Assembly: GCA_003451585.1 (NCBI GenBank)
Contig: DMEU01000020.1
Location: 1 to 64,000, forward strand
Reading direction: 5' to 3'
Length of the DNA: 64,000 nt
Origin: Candidatus Omnitrophota bacterium
Lineage (GTDB): Bacteria; Omnitrophota; Gorgyraeia; Velamenicoccales; Velamenicoccaceae
Shown piece after piece: positions 9,244 through 17,644 of this stretch. The notes below the pieces were generated by a model, which was given only the letters and a program-made list of their open reading frames with translations, did no database searches and was not told where the DNA came from. The position numbers and the translations under genes were made by a program. Position 1 is the stretch's first letter; the number at the start of each line of letters is the position of its first letter.

Positions 9244-9797
9244 TAGAACTGCACTTTAGGCGCTTCTTTCTGGGCCTTATCTTCTATCTCGAAGAACTCT
9301 TTACGCGTAAAGCCGCACGCGTTGGCAACGATATTGGCTGGCACTACCTGTATAGATGTATTAAAACGCCCGACCTCGTCGTTATAATACTGGCGGGCAA
9401 AGGATATCTTGTTCTCGGTAGAGGTAAGCTCTTCCTGCAGTTTTAACACATTCTGATTGGCCTTTATATCCGGATACCTTTCTACCACAGCGAACAAAGA
9501 CTTCAGCGTCTGTGTCAAAAAATTCTCCGCCTGGGCCTTGTCTTTGATGCCGGAGGCATCTATCGCCTGGCTGCGCGCCTTGATAACACGCTCTAAGGTA
9601 TCCTTCTCATGCTGCATATAACCTTTGACGCTCTCTACCAGGTTAGGGATGAGGTCATATCGCCTTTTGAGCTGTACGTCTATCTGGGACCAGGCATTAT
9701 CAACCCTGATCTTTAATCCTATAAGGGAATTATAAGTTGTGAAAAACCACAGGGCCAGCGCTATGGCCAATACCGCCAAAACGACTAAAACGACCAT
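9243..9797 (-). CDS. LemA family protein
   Basis: LemA-type protein of 184 residues: an N-terminal transmembrane segment (VVLVVLAVLAIALALWFF), then YNSLIGLKIRVDNAWSQIDVQLKRRYDLIPNLVESVKGY, which is the hallmark of the family, and a long alpha-helical remainder. The molecular role is not settled. It is upstream of and just touches the M48 protease gene, so the two are translationally linked and probably work together at the membrane. Confidence 0.93.
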   Translation of the reverse strand: MVVLVVLAVLAIALALWFFTTYNSLIGLKIRVDNAWSQIDVQLKRRYDLIPNLVESVKGYMQHEKDTLERVIKARSQAIDASGIKDKAQAENFLTQTLKSLFAVVERYPDIKANQNVLKLQEELTSTENKISFARQYYNDEVGRFNTSIQVVPANIVANACGFTRKEFFEIEDKAQKEAPKVQF

Positions 9798-9811
9798 TAT
9801 TCCTCCTATTG

Positions 9812-11068
9812 TTAAATAACAGTTCCCGATGTGATCGTAGCATTTTTATAGACTATCACTATCCCGTCACGGATAACATAATCCTTGGCCTCGTGGTTCT
9901 CCAGCCCGCGCTCATTGATTATGCGGACATTATCCCCTATGCGGGCGTTCTTATCAAGAATCGCCTTTTTGATCACGCAATTTTTCCCTATACCTATCGG
10001 GATAAGGCCTTTTGCCTCATTCAGCCGTATCTCTTCGGGCGACTGGAAATAATCAGCGCCCATAACTATGGAATCCTTTACCTGAGTGCCCGCACCGATC
10101 CTGGACCTTAAGCCTATGATGGAACCTTCTACGCTCGCCGAAGATAACAACGAACCATCGGCTATAATGCTCTTCTCTATTTTTGAATCCAGGAGCTTTG
10201 CAGGCGGCAGGGACCTTGAGCGCGTAAAAATAGGCCAGTTCTCATCGAAGAGGTCCAACGGCGGGTTTTCGCGGGTCAAAAACAGGTTCTCTGTATAAAA
10301 AGATTTTATAGTCCCGATATCGCGCCAATAACCGTCAAACTCATAGGCAAAGACACGCTTATACTTGACAGCCTCCGGTATGACCTCCTTGCCAAAATCA
10401 GCCTTATCGCAACGGTTCAGGACATCGTGCAGGGCGTCCGCGTTAAAAAAATAAATGCCCATGGAGCAAAGGTAATTCTCCTTACCCCCTTTGCCTATAT
10501 CAAGGCGCCTTACTTCGGCGCTTGAGGCGGGTTTTTCCACGAACTCTTTTATGCGGGAATCACCATCCACCCCGACTATCCCGAAAGAAGGCACATCCTC
10601 AGGCCTTATCAGGTTGCAGGCGACAGTTATCTCAGACTTTTTTGAGACATGGTGCTCATAGAAGAGCCTCAAGTCAAGCTTGTAAAGCTGGTCGCCGGAA
10701 AGGATGCATATATATTTTATCCTGGGATCGATAAAATGCTTGAGGCTCTTGCGGACCGCGTCCGCCGGGCCCTGGAACCAGTCCGTATGCTCCATCGTCT
10801 GGTCAGCGGCTACGATCTCTATGAACCCTTGCGAGAACTGGTCGAGCTTATAAGTGCGCACTATGTGTTTGTTGAGGGACTCGGAGTTGAACTGGGTCAA
10901 TATATTGATCTTGTTCAATCCGGAATTAAGGCAATTACTGATGGGTATGTCGACCAGGCGGTACTTGCCGAAAAGAGGTACTGCGGGCTTGGCCCTGTCA
11001 CGGGTCAAGGGATAAAGCCGCGTGCCGCGGCCACCCCCAAGTATCACGCACAATACGTCGTTGATCAT
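9812..11068 (-). CDS. glgC: glucose-1-phosphate adenylyltransferase
   Basis: Makes ADP-glucose from ATP and glucose 1-phosphate, the committed step of bacterial glycogen synthesis. The nucleotidyltransferase signature GGGRGTRLYPLTRDRAKPAVPLFGKYRLVD is at residues 11-40. IVGVDGDSRIKEFVEKP near 165 contributes to the substrate site. The C-terminal third is a left-handed beta-helix with hexapeptide repeats (SSASVEGSIIGLRSRIGAGTQ). At 418 residues it is a normal length. It is 14 bp upstream of lemA and 160 bp downstream of pgi. The other glycogen genes are not in the window. Confidence 0.95.
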   Translation of the reverse strand: MINDVLCVILGGGRGTRLYPLTRDRAKPAVPLFGKYRLVDIPISNCLNSGLNKINILTQFNSESLNKHIVRTYKLDQFSQGFIEIVAADQTMEHTDWFQGPADAVRKSLKHFIDPRIKYICILSGDQLYKLDLRLFYEHHVSKKSEITVACNLIRPEDVPSFGIVGVDGDSRIKEFVEKPASSAEVRRLDIGKGGKENYLCSMGIYFFNADALHDVLNRCDKADFGKEVIPEAVKYKRVFAYEFDGYWRDIGTIKSFYTENLFLTRENPPLDLFDENWPIFTRSRSLPPAKLLDSKIEKSIIADGSLLSSASVEGSIIGLRSRIGAGTQVKDSIVMGADYFQSPEEIRLNEAKGLIPIGIGKNCVIKKAILDKNARIGDNVRIINERGLENHEAKDYVIRDGIVIVYKNATITSGTVI

Positions 11069-11097
11069 ATATCCAAACCTAAATAAGGTTAATTTCT

Positions 11098-11225
11098 ATC
11101 GTAGTTAGTAGTTCGGCTATGGTGAAGAAGCCAGTATTGTAGTTCGACAAAGTTGTTGGTTTTAAATACTAACTACGTTACCTAACTACTAAACAGGCAA
11201 CGTAACCGTAACCAAACAACTAAAT
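11098..11225 (-). repeat. long palindromic intergenic element, copy 1 (H2)
   Basis: Most of the 162-bp pgi-glgC gap is a long imperfect inverted repeat built of TAGTTAG/CTAACTA-type words. Its reverse complement matches the element at 46690-46796 over about 50 bp (shared blocks GTTTAGTAGTT and AACGTAGTTAGT). The arms could form one long hairpin. It carries no open frame and resembles a MITE or REP-like unit. Confidence 0.65.
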
Positions 11226-11230
11226 CGAGT

Positions 11231-12703
11231 TCAAAGTATATATCGTGGGTCGCGTTTTACCGGGTGGTTCTGGATCTCATCGGCTATTGTCCTAGGTATA
11301 CCGGGCTTAGCCAGCTTGTAATACATATAATTCTTGTAACTTTCGACGCCTGGCTGGTCAAAGGCGTTAACATTGAGCAATTCGCCTTCGAAGGCGGTAG
11401 CCATCTCAAAAAAATAAAGCAACGCGCCCCATGTATATGGATCTATCTCCGGCAGCGATACCGTACAATTCGGGCGCTCGTCGCGCACCAGTGCCCACTC
11501 GGTAGCTTCCTGGGCGAGTTTCAAGAGTTCTCCAAAGCTCTTTCCGGAGAGAACACCGCCGTCCTTCGGCACTTTTTTATCATTCTTGAAGCGCTCAACA
11601 CGTATCATCGTTACGGCCTTATTATTCTCGCCCTCCACATTGTTCTGCTGTATGGAATGCAGATCTGTTGTGCCGCGGCTGGCTATCGGCGTGCGGCCCA
11701 CATTGACGATCTTTGAGATATCAGACACCCACTCCTCGGCACCTGACGCCGAGATATTTATCTTTCGCTCATATTTCTTCCCAAGGCTTTCAGCCAACAA
11801 CTGGCAATACCAATCGGCTGTGGACTTCAAGCCCTCGGAGAAAGGCATAAGTATCGCTATCGTTTTAGACTTCTTTGTATAAGCCAGGTAATGAAGAATG
11901 GCATAAAGATAGGCGGGATTCTTATAAAGATCAGAGGCGGAACAACGCTCAGACATATCCCTTGCGCCGGCCAATACCTCATCTATCTTGATACCGGCTA
12001 TGGCAAGATGCAGCAGGCCCATATTAAATTCTGAGAAGCGCCCGCCCACACCCTTCAAAAGAGGCAGGCTGCGGAAACTCTTAAGGTCTTTACCCTGCTC
12101 AAGGTCTACTCTCTTACGCAGGCTTCCGGACTTAGGATCCGTTATGGCAAGGATGGAACGGCCATACTTAGGCCCAACGCCTTTTTTCAACCAATTCTCG
12201 ACAACATCAAATACAGCTTTTGTCTCGGTCGTCTCTCCTGATTTTGAGATAACCACGACAAAGGTCTTCTTTGAGTCCAGGTTCTTTAAAAGGACAGCCG
12301 GCGGCCCAGGGTCCAGATTATTACCTTCGAAATATATCCTCGCCCTCCCACCTCTGGCATCTTTAAACTCATTGTAATAAGGGCTCAGGAGCGCGTCCTG
12401 AGCGGACTTTAAGCCAAGATAAGAACCTCCTATGCCCAAAAAAAGGACGTTCTCGTATTTGCAGGCTATCTCCCCGCCTGTTACCTGTATAGAGCGTATG
12501 GACTTTTTGTCCTGCAAAGGCAAGGCCGACCACTCCATACTGACGTTTACCCGGCTTAAAGGATCAGCGAGCACGCAACGAATGTGCCGGTGAGCTGCCT
12601 GGATCGTCTGCGAAAGGCCCCCGATCTCCTCTTCAGTGACGCCGTGCGCCGGCCCGATATTCGCGGCCAGCATATTATTAAAGTCGAATCTGATATCACT
12701 CAT
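11231..12703 (-). CDS. pgi: glucose-6-phosphate isomerase
   Basis: Interconverts glucose 6-phosphate and fructose 6-phosphate. The 490-residue protein has the SIS-fold motifs GIGGSYLGLKSAQDAL (about residue 92), VVISKSGETTETKAVF (about 151) and GGRFSEFNMGLLHLAIAG (about 218), and the C-terminal catalytic region with NVEGENNKAVT and QPGVESYKNYMY. The sequence is nearer the bacillary/archaeal short PGI type than the 550-residue proteobacterial type. It lies between glnA and glgC, each side separated by a repeat-filled gap. Confidence 0.94.
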   Translation of the reverse strand: MSDIRFDFNNMLAANIGPAHGVTEEEIGGLSQTIQAAHRHIRCVLADPLSRVNVSMEWSALPLQDKKSIRSIQVTGGEIACKYENVLFLGIGGSYLGLKSAQDALLSPYYNEFKDARGGRARIYFEGNNLDPGPPAVLLKNLDSKKTFVVVISKSGETTETKAVFDVVENWLKKGVGPKYGRSILAITDPKSGSLRKRVDLEQGKDLKSFRSLPLLKGVGGRFSEFNMGLLHLAIAGIKIDEVLAGARDMSERCSASDLYKNPAYLYAILHYLAYTKKSKTIAILMPFSEGLKSTADWYCQLLAESLGKKYERKINISASGAEEWVSDISKIVNVGRTPIASRGTTDLHSIQQNNVEGENNKAVTMIRVERFKNDKKVPKDGGVLSGKSFGELLKLAQEATEWALVRDERPNCTVSLPEIDPYTWGALLYFFEMATAFEGELLNVNAFDQPGVESYKNYMYYKLAKPGIPRTIADEIQNHPVKRDPRYIL

Positions 12704-12719
12704 AATATTCCTAAAATTT

Positions 12720-12831
12720 TAGGTTCTAGGTTCTAAGGACTAGGGACTAGTGGTTAGCGATGGTTTGCTAGCACCTAGCCCCTAGCCCCTAAAACCTAGC
12801 CCCTAGCACCTAGCCCCTAAAACCTAATTTC
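12720..12831. repeat. heptamer array H3 (TARNNNN units, between glnA and pgi)
   Basis: Sixteen consecutive 7-bp units run without a phase break for 112 bp. Every unit but one begins TAG or TAA. The first half uses TAGGTTC, TAAGGAC and TAGGGAC. The second half uses TAGCCCC, TAGCACC and TAAAACC. The two halves are roughly reverse complements, so RNA or single-stranded DNA could fold into a long imperfect hairpin. It fills the glnA-pgi gap and runs up to the glnA stop codon. Confidence 0.85.
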
Positions 12832-15024
12832 TTACTTTACGAACAACATTTCACGATACTTCGGCAGGTCCCAGTGCTCGTCGGAAATAACTACCTCAAG
12901 CATATCAGAATGCCTTCTTATGTGCTCCATTAACGGCTTTAATTCCGTAAAGAAACGCTTTGCCTTTTCCTCTTCGTCAATGCCGCTGACTTCTTCGAGG
13001 AATTTCATCATCGCCTGGCTGTTTTTACGGATATAGTATATCTTTTCCGTAACGTCGCTCAAATGGGCCTTCAAGTCTTCAAGCGCCCCATCGGCTAACT
13101 TCAAACCCGCCCCATCTTTGAGTTTCACGATACTTCTTAAGTTGCCAGCCAATAACCCCTGATAATCAAAGGCATTCGGCACAATGCTGGAATTGACCAT
13201 CTCATTCAATGTCTTGGCCTCTATATCCAGGATCTTAATATAAAGCTCAAGCCATATCTTATAACGTGAACGCAGCTCTTCTTTTGAGAAGATCTTATAC
13301 CTCTCAAAGAGGGCAATATTCTCATTTTTTATAAGGGCCTTCAGCGCTTCTGCGGTTGATGGCTCATTAGGCAAGCCGCGCTTCTGCGCCTCTTTCTTCC
13401 ACTCTTCTGAGTAATTATTGCCTTCAAAACGGATATTCTTCGTATCCCGTATAAGATCAGCAACTATGCTCAAGACCGCCGTATTGAAATCCTTGGATTT
13501 AGCGGCCTGCTCTATCTTTGTGCGGACGAAATCCAAAGAATCAGCCACGATAGTATTGATAACCGTGATAGGCGTGGCTATGTTCTGGGAAGAACCCAGG
13601 GCCCTGAACTCAAATTTATTACCCGTGAAAGCAAATGGCGATGTGCGGTTCCTGTCTGTCATATCGCGGTTTACCACAGGCAATCTTGATATCCCAAGAT
13701 TCATAATGTCCTGGCGGCTTATCTCCGTCTTTTTACCCTTCTCGATAATGTCTAAGACTTGGTTAAGCTCATCACCCAAGAATACCGAGATTATGGCCGG
13801 CGGAGCTTCATTGGCCCCCAAGCGGTGTTCGTTACCGGCGTGCGCTACGCTGGCTCGAAGGAGGTCGGAATATTTATAAACCGCTCGAAGGATACTGACC
13901 AAAATAGCCAAAAATTGCAAGTTACTCTCGGGGGTAGAGCCCGGATTTAAAAGGTTATCGCACTTGTCATCGGACATCGACCAGTTCAAATGCTTTCCGC
14001 TGCCGTTGATCCCGGCAAAAGGCTTTTCATGCAAAAGACAAACCATGTTATGGCGCAACGCCACCTTCTTCATCAGCTCCATTAAAAGCGCGTTGTGGTC
14101 GGTCGCGATATTAGACTCTTCGAATATCGGCGCAAACTCATACTGGTGAGGCGCCACCTCATTGTGCCGTGTCATAACAGGTATGCCTAACTTATAGGCC
14201 TCTTCCCCTAACTCGTACATGAAATTAGCTACGCGCTCCTTTATAGAACCGAAATACTGGTCTTCCAACTGCTGGTCCTTTGGGCTCGACACCCCTACAA
14301 GCGTGCGGCCTGTCAAAAGCAGGTCCTGGCGCATCTTGTAATAATTTTTGTCGATAAGAAAATACTCCTGTTCCGGGCCGCAGGTCGAAAATACCTTTTT
14401 GACATTTTTTTTGCCAAAAAGTTTTAAGAACTTTACAGCTGCCTGGCTCAATGCCTCATCGGACTTCAAAAGCGGCAGCTTCTTATCCAGCGCGTAACCG
14501 TGATAGGAGACGAATATCGTAGGTATGCAGAGGGTCTTGCCGAGCTTGCTTTCGATTATGAACGCCGGGCTTGACGGGTCCCATGCGGTATAACCGCGCG
14601 CCTCAAAAGTCGTGCGAATGCCGCCTGATGGAAAACTGGAGGCATCCGGCTCACCCTTGATCAATTTAGAGCCGGAAAACTGCTCGATCACCTTGCCCGG
14701 GCCGTTAAAAGATATAAAACTATCATGTTTTTCAGCCGTCAACCCGGTCATGGGCTGGAACCAATGGGTATAATATGTAGCGCCCTTGCCCATGGCCCAA
14801 TCCTTCATGCTCTCTGCGATCTCATTAGCCTGTTCCAGGCTTATCTGCTTGCCGGAATTCATCCACCCCAAAAAGGCCTCAAAGGTCTTTTTGGAAATAT
14901 GCTTTTTCATCGCAGGGATACCGAAAGTATTTTCGCCAAAATAGCTTGATACCTTCTTAAAACCCTTGCCTTGCGGCAACTCTTTACTCTCAATACACCT
15001 TAATATATCCTGTCTTATACTCAT
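12832..15024 (-). CDS. glnA: glutamine synthetase type III
   Basis: ATP-dependent ligation of ammonia to glutamate. The 730 residues and motifs match the long GSIII (GlnN) class rather than the 470-residue GSI class. Recognisable are TFEARGYTAWDPSSPAF near 145-160, the metal-site motif FSTCGPEQEYFLIDKNYY near 215, NEVAPHQYEFAPIFE near 295, and GINGSGKHLNWS near 342. GSIII occurs in Bacteroidetes, cyanobacteria and other lineages. The gene follows an aminotransferase by 23 bp with AAGGAG before its ATG. Upstream lies an Lrp-type regulator, so the three form an operon that links nitrogen assimilation to an amino-acid-sensing protein. Confidence 0.95.
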   Translation of the reverse strand: MSIRQDILRCIESKELPQGKGFKKVSSYFGENTFGIPAMKKHISKKTFEAFLGWMNSGKQISLEQANEIAESMKDWAMGKGATYYTHWFQPMTGLTAEKHDSFISFNGPGKVIEQFSGSKLIKGEPDASSFPSGGIRTTFEARGYTAWDPSSPAFIIESKLGKTLCIPTIFVSYHGYALDKKLPLLKSDEALSQAAVKFLKLFGKKNVKKVFSTCGPEQEYFLIDKNYYKMRQDLLLTGRTLVGVSSPKDQQLEDQYFGSIKERVANFMYELGEEAYKLGIPVMTRHNEVAPHQYEFAPIFEESNIATDHNALLMELMKKVALRHNMVCLLHEKPFAGINGSGKHLNWSMSDDKCDNLLNPGSTPESNLQFLAILVSILRAVYKYSDLLRASVAHAGNEHRLGANEAPPAIISVFLGDELNQVLDIIEKGKKTEISRQDIMNLGISRLPVVNRDMTDRNRTSPFAFTGNKFEFRALGSSQNIATPITVINTIVADSLDFVRTKIEQAAKSKDFNTAVLSIVADLIRDTKNIRFEGNNYSEEWKKEAQKRGLPNEPSTAEALKALIKNENIALFERYKIFSKEELRSRYKIWLELYIKILDIEAKTLNEMVNSSIVPNAFDYQGLLAGNLRSIVKLKDGAGLKLADGALEDLKAHLSDVTEKIYYIRKNSQAMMKFLEEVSGIDEEEKAKRFFTELKPLMEHIRRHSDMLEVVISDEHWDLPKYREMLFVK

Positions 15025-15047
15025 GACGCGTTCTCTCCTTATTGATC

Positions 15048-16202
15048 CTATTTTTTTATAAATTCCTCTATTCTTTCAAAGGCTTCTTTCAACATATCAA
15101 AACTCGTGGCGTAAGAAATACGGACATATCCTTCGCCCTCAGGACCGAATGCCGTGCCGGGGACAAGCGCCACTTTTTTTTCCTTAAGCAACCTTGTGGC
15201 AAAATCGCCGGAACTCAAACCTGTCCTTTTTATAGATGGAAACGCATAAAATGCGCCCTGAGGCTGATGACATGACAAACCTATCTCGTTGAGCCTTGCA
15301 ACCACGAATTCCCTGCGGCGATGATACTCCCGTTTCATCTCCTCAAATGGTTTATGCGGCCCTACAAGAGCCTCACATGCGGCCATCTGAGACACGATAG
15401 GCACGCACATGATGGTATATTGGTGGATCTTTGTCATTGCCTGTATCACATCCCTGGGACCACAGGCAAAGCCTACGCGCCAGCCTGTCATAGCGTAGGC
15501 TTTAGAAAAACCGTTTAAATAAACCGTGCGCTCCTTCGCGCCGGACAATGAAGAAAACGGCGTATGGTCAAAATCGTAAGTCAGTTCATCATATACCTCA
15601 TCGGAAATAACCCAGATACCGTGTTTTTCCAAGATCTTATTAAAAGCGGCTAGTTCCTTTTTTGTATACGAAACACCCGTAGGGTTACACGGATAATTCA
15701 GCAACAGCGCTTTTGTATGCTGTCCTATATTTTTTTTAAGGACCTCAGGGCTAAGTTTAAAACCATCCTTTTGGCTCAAAGAGATGAATTTCGGCCTTCC
15801 TCCTGCCAGTTCAGCGACCGGCCCATATGAGACATAACTCGGCCTGCAGATAAGTATCTCATCGCCCGGATCAAGCATGGCCCTCATTGCCAGGTCCAGG
15901 CCTTCGCTGACGCCTACGGTCACCAGGACTTCTTCTTCGGCATCATATTCCAGGCCATATCTCTTTTTTAAAAAATGCGATATATAGGTCCTTAATTTCA
16001 CAAGCCCCTTATTCGAAGTATAGGAGGTGTAGCCTTCCTCAATGGAATAGATAGCGCTCTCGCGGATATGCCACGGGGTAACGAAATCCGGCTCGCCTAC
16101 ACCTAAAGAAATGACATCCTTCATACCTAAGACGAGGTCAAAAAATGCCCTTATGCCCGAAGGCTGCATTTCCTGAACTTTTTGGGAGACGATATTCTTC
16201 AT
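15048..16202 (-). CDS. class I/II pyridoxal-phosphate aminotransferase
   Basis: Fold-type I aminotransferase of 384 residues, of the aspartate-aminotransferase-like subgroup (AspC/PatA/AlaA type). Motifs: GVGEPDFVTPWHIR near 34-47, TVGVSEGLDLAMRAMLDPGDE near 91, NYPCNPTGVSYTKKEL near 168, VISDEVYDELTY near 200, and the lysine that forms the Schiff base in LNGFSKAYAMTGWRVGF near 235. The exact amino donor cannot be read from sequence; aspartate, alanine or aromatic residues are all possible. It sits between the Lrp-type regulator (22 bp) and glnA (23 bp), which suggests a role in glutamate-linked transamination. Confidence 0.9.
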   Translation of the reverse strand: MKNIVSQKVQEMQPSGIRAFFDLVLGMKDVISLGVGEPDFVTPWHIRESAIYSIEEGYTSYTSNKGLVKLRTYISHFLKKRYGLEYDAEEEVLVTVGVSEGLDLAMRAMLDPGDEILICRPSYVSYGPVAELAGGRPKFISLSQKDGFKLSPEVLKKNIGQHTKALLLNYPCNPTGVSYTKKELAAFNKILEKHGIWVISDEVYDELTYDFDHTPFSSLSGAKERTVYLNGFSKAYAMTGWRVGFACGPRDVIQAMTKIHQYTIMCVPIVSQMAACEALVGPHKPFEEMKREYHRRREFVVARLNEIGLSCHQPQGAFYAFPSIKRTGLSSGDFATRLLKEKKVALVPGTAFGPEGEGYVRISYATSFDMLKEAFERIEEFIKK

Positions 16203-16224
16203 TTTAAACCTATTGGCCGGATAT

Positions 16225-16710
16225 TTAATACGATATCGCCAATCTCTTGTTTTCTTCCTTTGACTTTAATATCATCGAATCTTCTTTATATTTTTTCAGC
16301 AAAAAATGCGTTACAGTGCCGCGTACATGCTCCATCGGAGAAAGCTTCTCGGCCACAAAACGGGATACGGTCTTTAAGTCCCTGCCCTCGACGACAAGGA
16401 GCAGGTCGTAGCTGCCGGAAAGCAAATAACAGCTGGCAACCTCAGGAAAAGCGTATATGCGCTCGGCTACCTTATCGAACCCAAGGTCTTTCTGCGGAGC
16501 CACCTTGACCTCTATCAAAGCCCTGACCTCGGTCTCCTTGTCCTCGATCATCTCCTTGTTGATAACGGCCTTATAACCTAATATAATGCCGTCTTTTTCG
16601 TATTTTTTTATCCTCTTTTTTACCTCATCGGCCTTAATACGTGTAAGTTTCGATATTTCCTGAGGCGTGATCCTGGCGTCTTTAGATAAGAGTTCAAGAA
16701 TAACGTCCAT
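16225..16710 (-). CDS. Lrp/AsnC family transcriptional regulator
   Basis: DNA-binding regulator that senses amino acids or related metabolites. An N-terminal winged helix-turn-helix (LLSKDARITPQEISKLTRIKADEVKKRIKKYEKDGII, residues 4-40) is followed by an RAM/ligand domain with EVRALIEVKVAP and SGSYDLLLVVEG. The ATG at 16710 is chosen because AGGAG lies 5-6 bases upstream and the protein then starts at the HTH; a longer frame to 16788 adds unrelated residues. The product is 161 residues. It is the first gene of the regulator-aminotransferase-glnA operon and probably regulates that operon, perhaps itself, through the promoter just upstream. Confidence 0.93.
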   Translation of the reverse strand: MDVILELLSKDARITPQEISKLTRIKADEVKKRIKKYEKDGIILGYKAVINKEMIEDKETEVRALIEVKVAPQKDLGFDKVAERIYAFPEVASCYLLSGSYDLLLVVEGRDLKTVSRFVAEKLSPMEHVRGTVTHFLLKKYKEDSMILKSKEENKRLAISY

Positions 16711-16744
16711 AATATCTCCTTTGTAAATAATTGTTAAGGCACTA

Positions 16745-16773
16745 ATTTTAACACCCGCGCTAGGGGGTGACAA
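16745..16773 (-). promoter_or_regulatory. sigma70-type promoter of the Lrp-aminotransferase-glnA operon
   Basis: Minus strand: TTGTCA (16768-16773), 17-base spacer, TAAAAT (16745-16750). The leader to the regulator ATG is about 30 bases and carries the AGGAG ribosome site. Confidence 0.7.
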
Positions 16774-16790
16774 GCTATTTTTGTCCACAG

Positions 16791-16835
16791 CCTAAATGAG
16801 ACTAAAAGGGCCTGTCCCTTTTAGTCTCATTTAGG
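16791..16835. repeat. perfect 20-bp inverted repeat overlapping a gene end
   Basis: Two 20-base arms (16791-16810 and 16816-16835) are exact reverse complements around a 5-base loop. The minus strand carries GGGACAGG at the tip. The core, AAAAGGGACAGG on the minus strand, resembles a second element at 23770-23798. The structure resembles REP palindromes mobilised by RAYT transposases. It supplies the last nine codons and the stop of the amidotransferase gene. Confidence 0.85.
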
Positions 16836-17524
16836 AAGGCGGCGTAGACGCGCTTGGCTTTTGCCTGGAAGTCTTCGGCTATAGCCTGATATCCGGCCGA
16901 CGTATCCGGATAAGACGGAACGCAAGGGCCGCCCTTAACATATTCGTCATACCACGACTTGATGATCTCATCATCCACTTCTATATGAAACTGGAACCCC
17001 CAGACAGCAGAGCCGGACCTGAATGCCTGGTTCATTCCGTTACTTTTTACCAAAATGACAGCGCCTGAAGGCAGATCAAACGTATCTTCATGCCACTGAA
17101 ATACTTTTGTGCCAGGCCCAAGCCCTTTTAAAAGGGCATCATCTTTAGCGCTGTCTTCAAAAAGAACATCAAACCATCCTATTTCTTTAATTGGAGCGCG
17201 GCGCACAACGGCCCCAAGGCAAGTTGCGATAAGCTGGCCCCCCAAACAAATGCCGATCATAGGAATATTAATTTCCAGCGCCCTTTTTATCAATATCTTC
17301 TCGGGCTCTAAGAATGGGTATTTATCCTCTTCGTATACATTCATAGGCCCGCCCAGGACTATAATTCCGCAGACATCGTCTAAGCCCAAAGAAGACAATT
17401 CATTAGGATCATATTTATGAACATCGAGTATTTGATAAGGCACCTTTTTTTCTTCCAGGAATCTACCGAATGTCCCAGGCCCCTCTATCTCAATATGACG
17501 TATTATCAGTATCTTTTTCAACAT
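16802..17524 (-). CDS. class I glutamine amidotransferase (GMP-synthase-like)
   Basis: Free-standing GATase1 domain of 240 residues. The nucleophile Cys lies in GICLGGQLIA near residue 98, and the partner His and Glu in WGFQFHIEVDDE near residue 180. The family (GMP synthase-glutamine amidotransferase, COG0518) hydrolyses gamma-glutamyl amides; the true substrate is unknown. The start at 17524 is supported by GGAGG five bases upstream; a longer frame to 17620 is unlikely. The last nine residues (NETKRDRPF) are encoded by the perfect palindrome at 16791-16835, so the native C-terminus was probably replaced by a repeat insertion. A terminator-like hairpin lies just before the ribosome site. Confidence 0.85.
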   Translation of the reverse strand: MLKKILIIRHIEIEGPGTFGRFLEEKKVPYQILDVHKYDPNELSSLGLDDVCGIIVLGGPMNVYEEDKYPFLEPEKILIKRALEINIPMIGICLGGQLIATCLGAVVRRAPIKEIGWFDVLFEDSAKDDALLKGLGPGTKVFQWHEDTFDLPSGAVILVKSNGMNQAFRSGSAVWGFQFHIEVDDEIIKSWYDEYVKGGPCVPSYPDTSAGYQAIAEDFQAKAKRVYAAFLNETKRDRPF

Positions 17525-17536
17525 TTTTCCTCCAAA

Positions 17537-17582
17537 AAATAACCTCTTACGGCGTGGCCTCCCGAGCCAAACCGATAAGAGG
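17537..17582 (-). terminator. hairpin and T-tract between nadE and the amidotransferase
   Basis: On the minus strand CCTCTTA and TAAGAGG (7 bp) enclose an inner GGC/GCC stem, followed by TTATTTTTT. The T-tract runs directly into the GGAGG of the amidotransferase gene. It can end nadE transcripts, or act as an attenuator for the amidotransferase. Confidence 0.5.
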
Positions 17583-17609
17583 TCTTCATCGTCCTCTGCC
17601 AAATCGAAC

Positions 17610-17640
17610 AACCATATCAACCCCAGCGGTTGATATGGTT
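17610..17640. repeat. perfect 13-bp hairpin after nadE
   Basis: AACCATATCAACC and its exact reverse complement are separated by 5 bases. There is no T-tract on either side, so it is not an intrinsic terminator alone. It lies 4 bases after the nadE stop and may protect the 3' end or pair with the next hairpin. Confidence 0.6.
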
Positions 17641-17644
17641 TGCC

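Noticed and set aside
12720..12831. CRISPR array
   Set aside because: Units are 7 bp with no spacers; direct repeats of 20-40 bp are absent and there are no cas genes.
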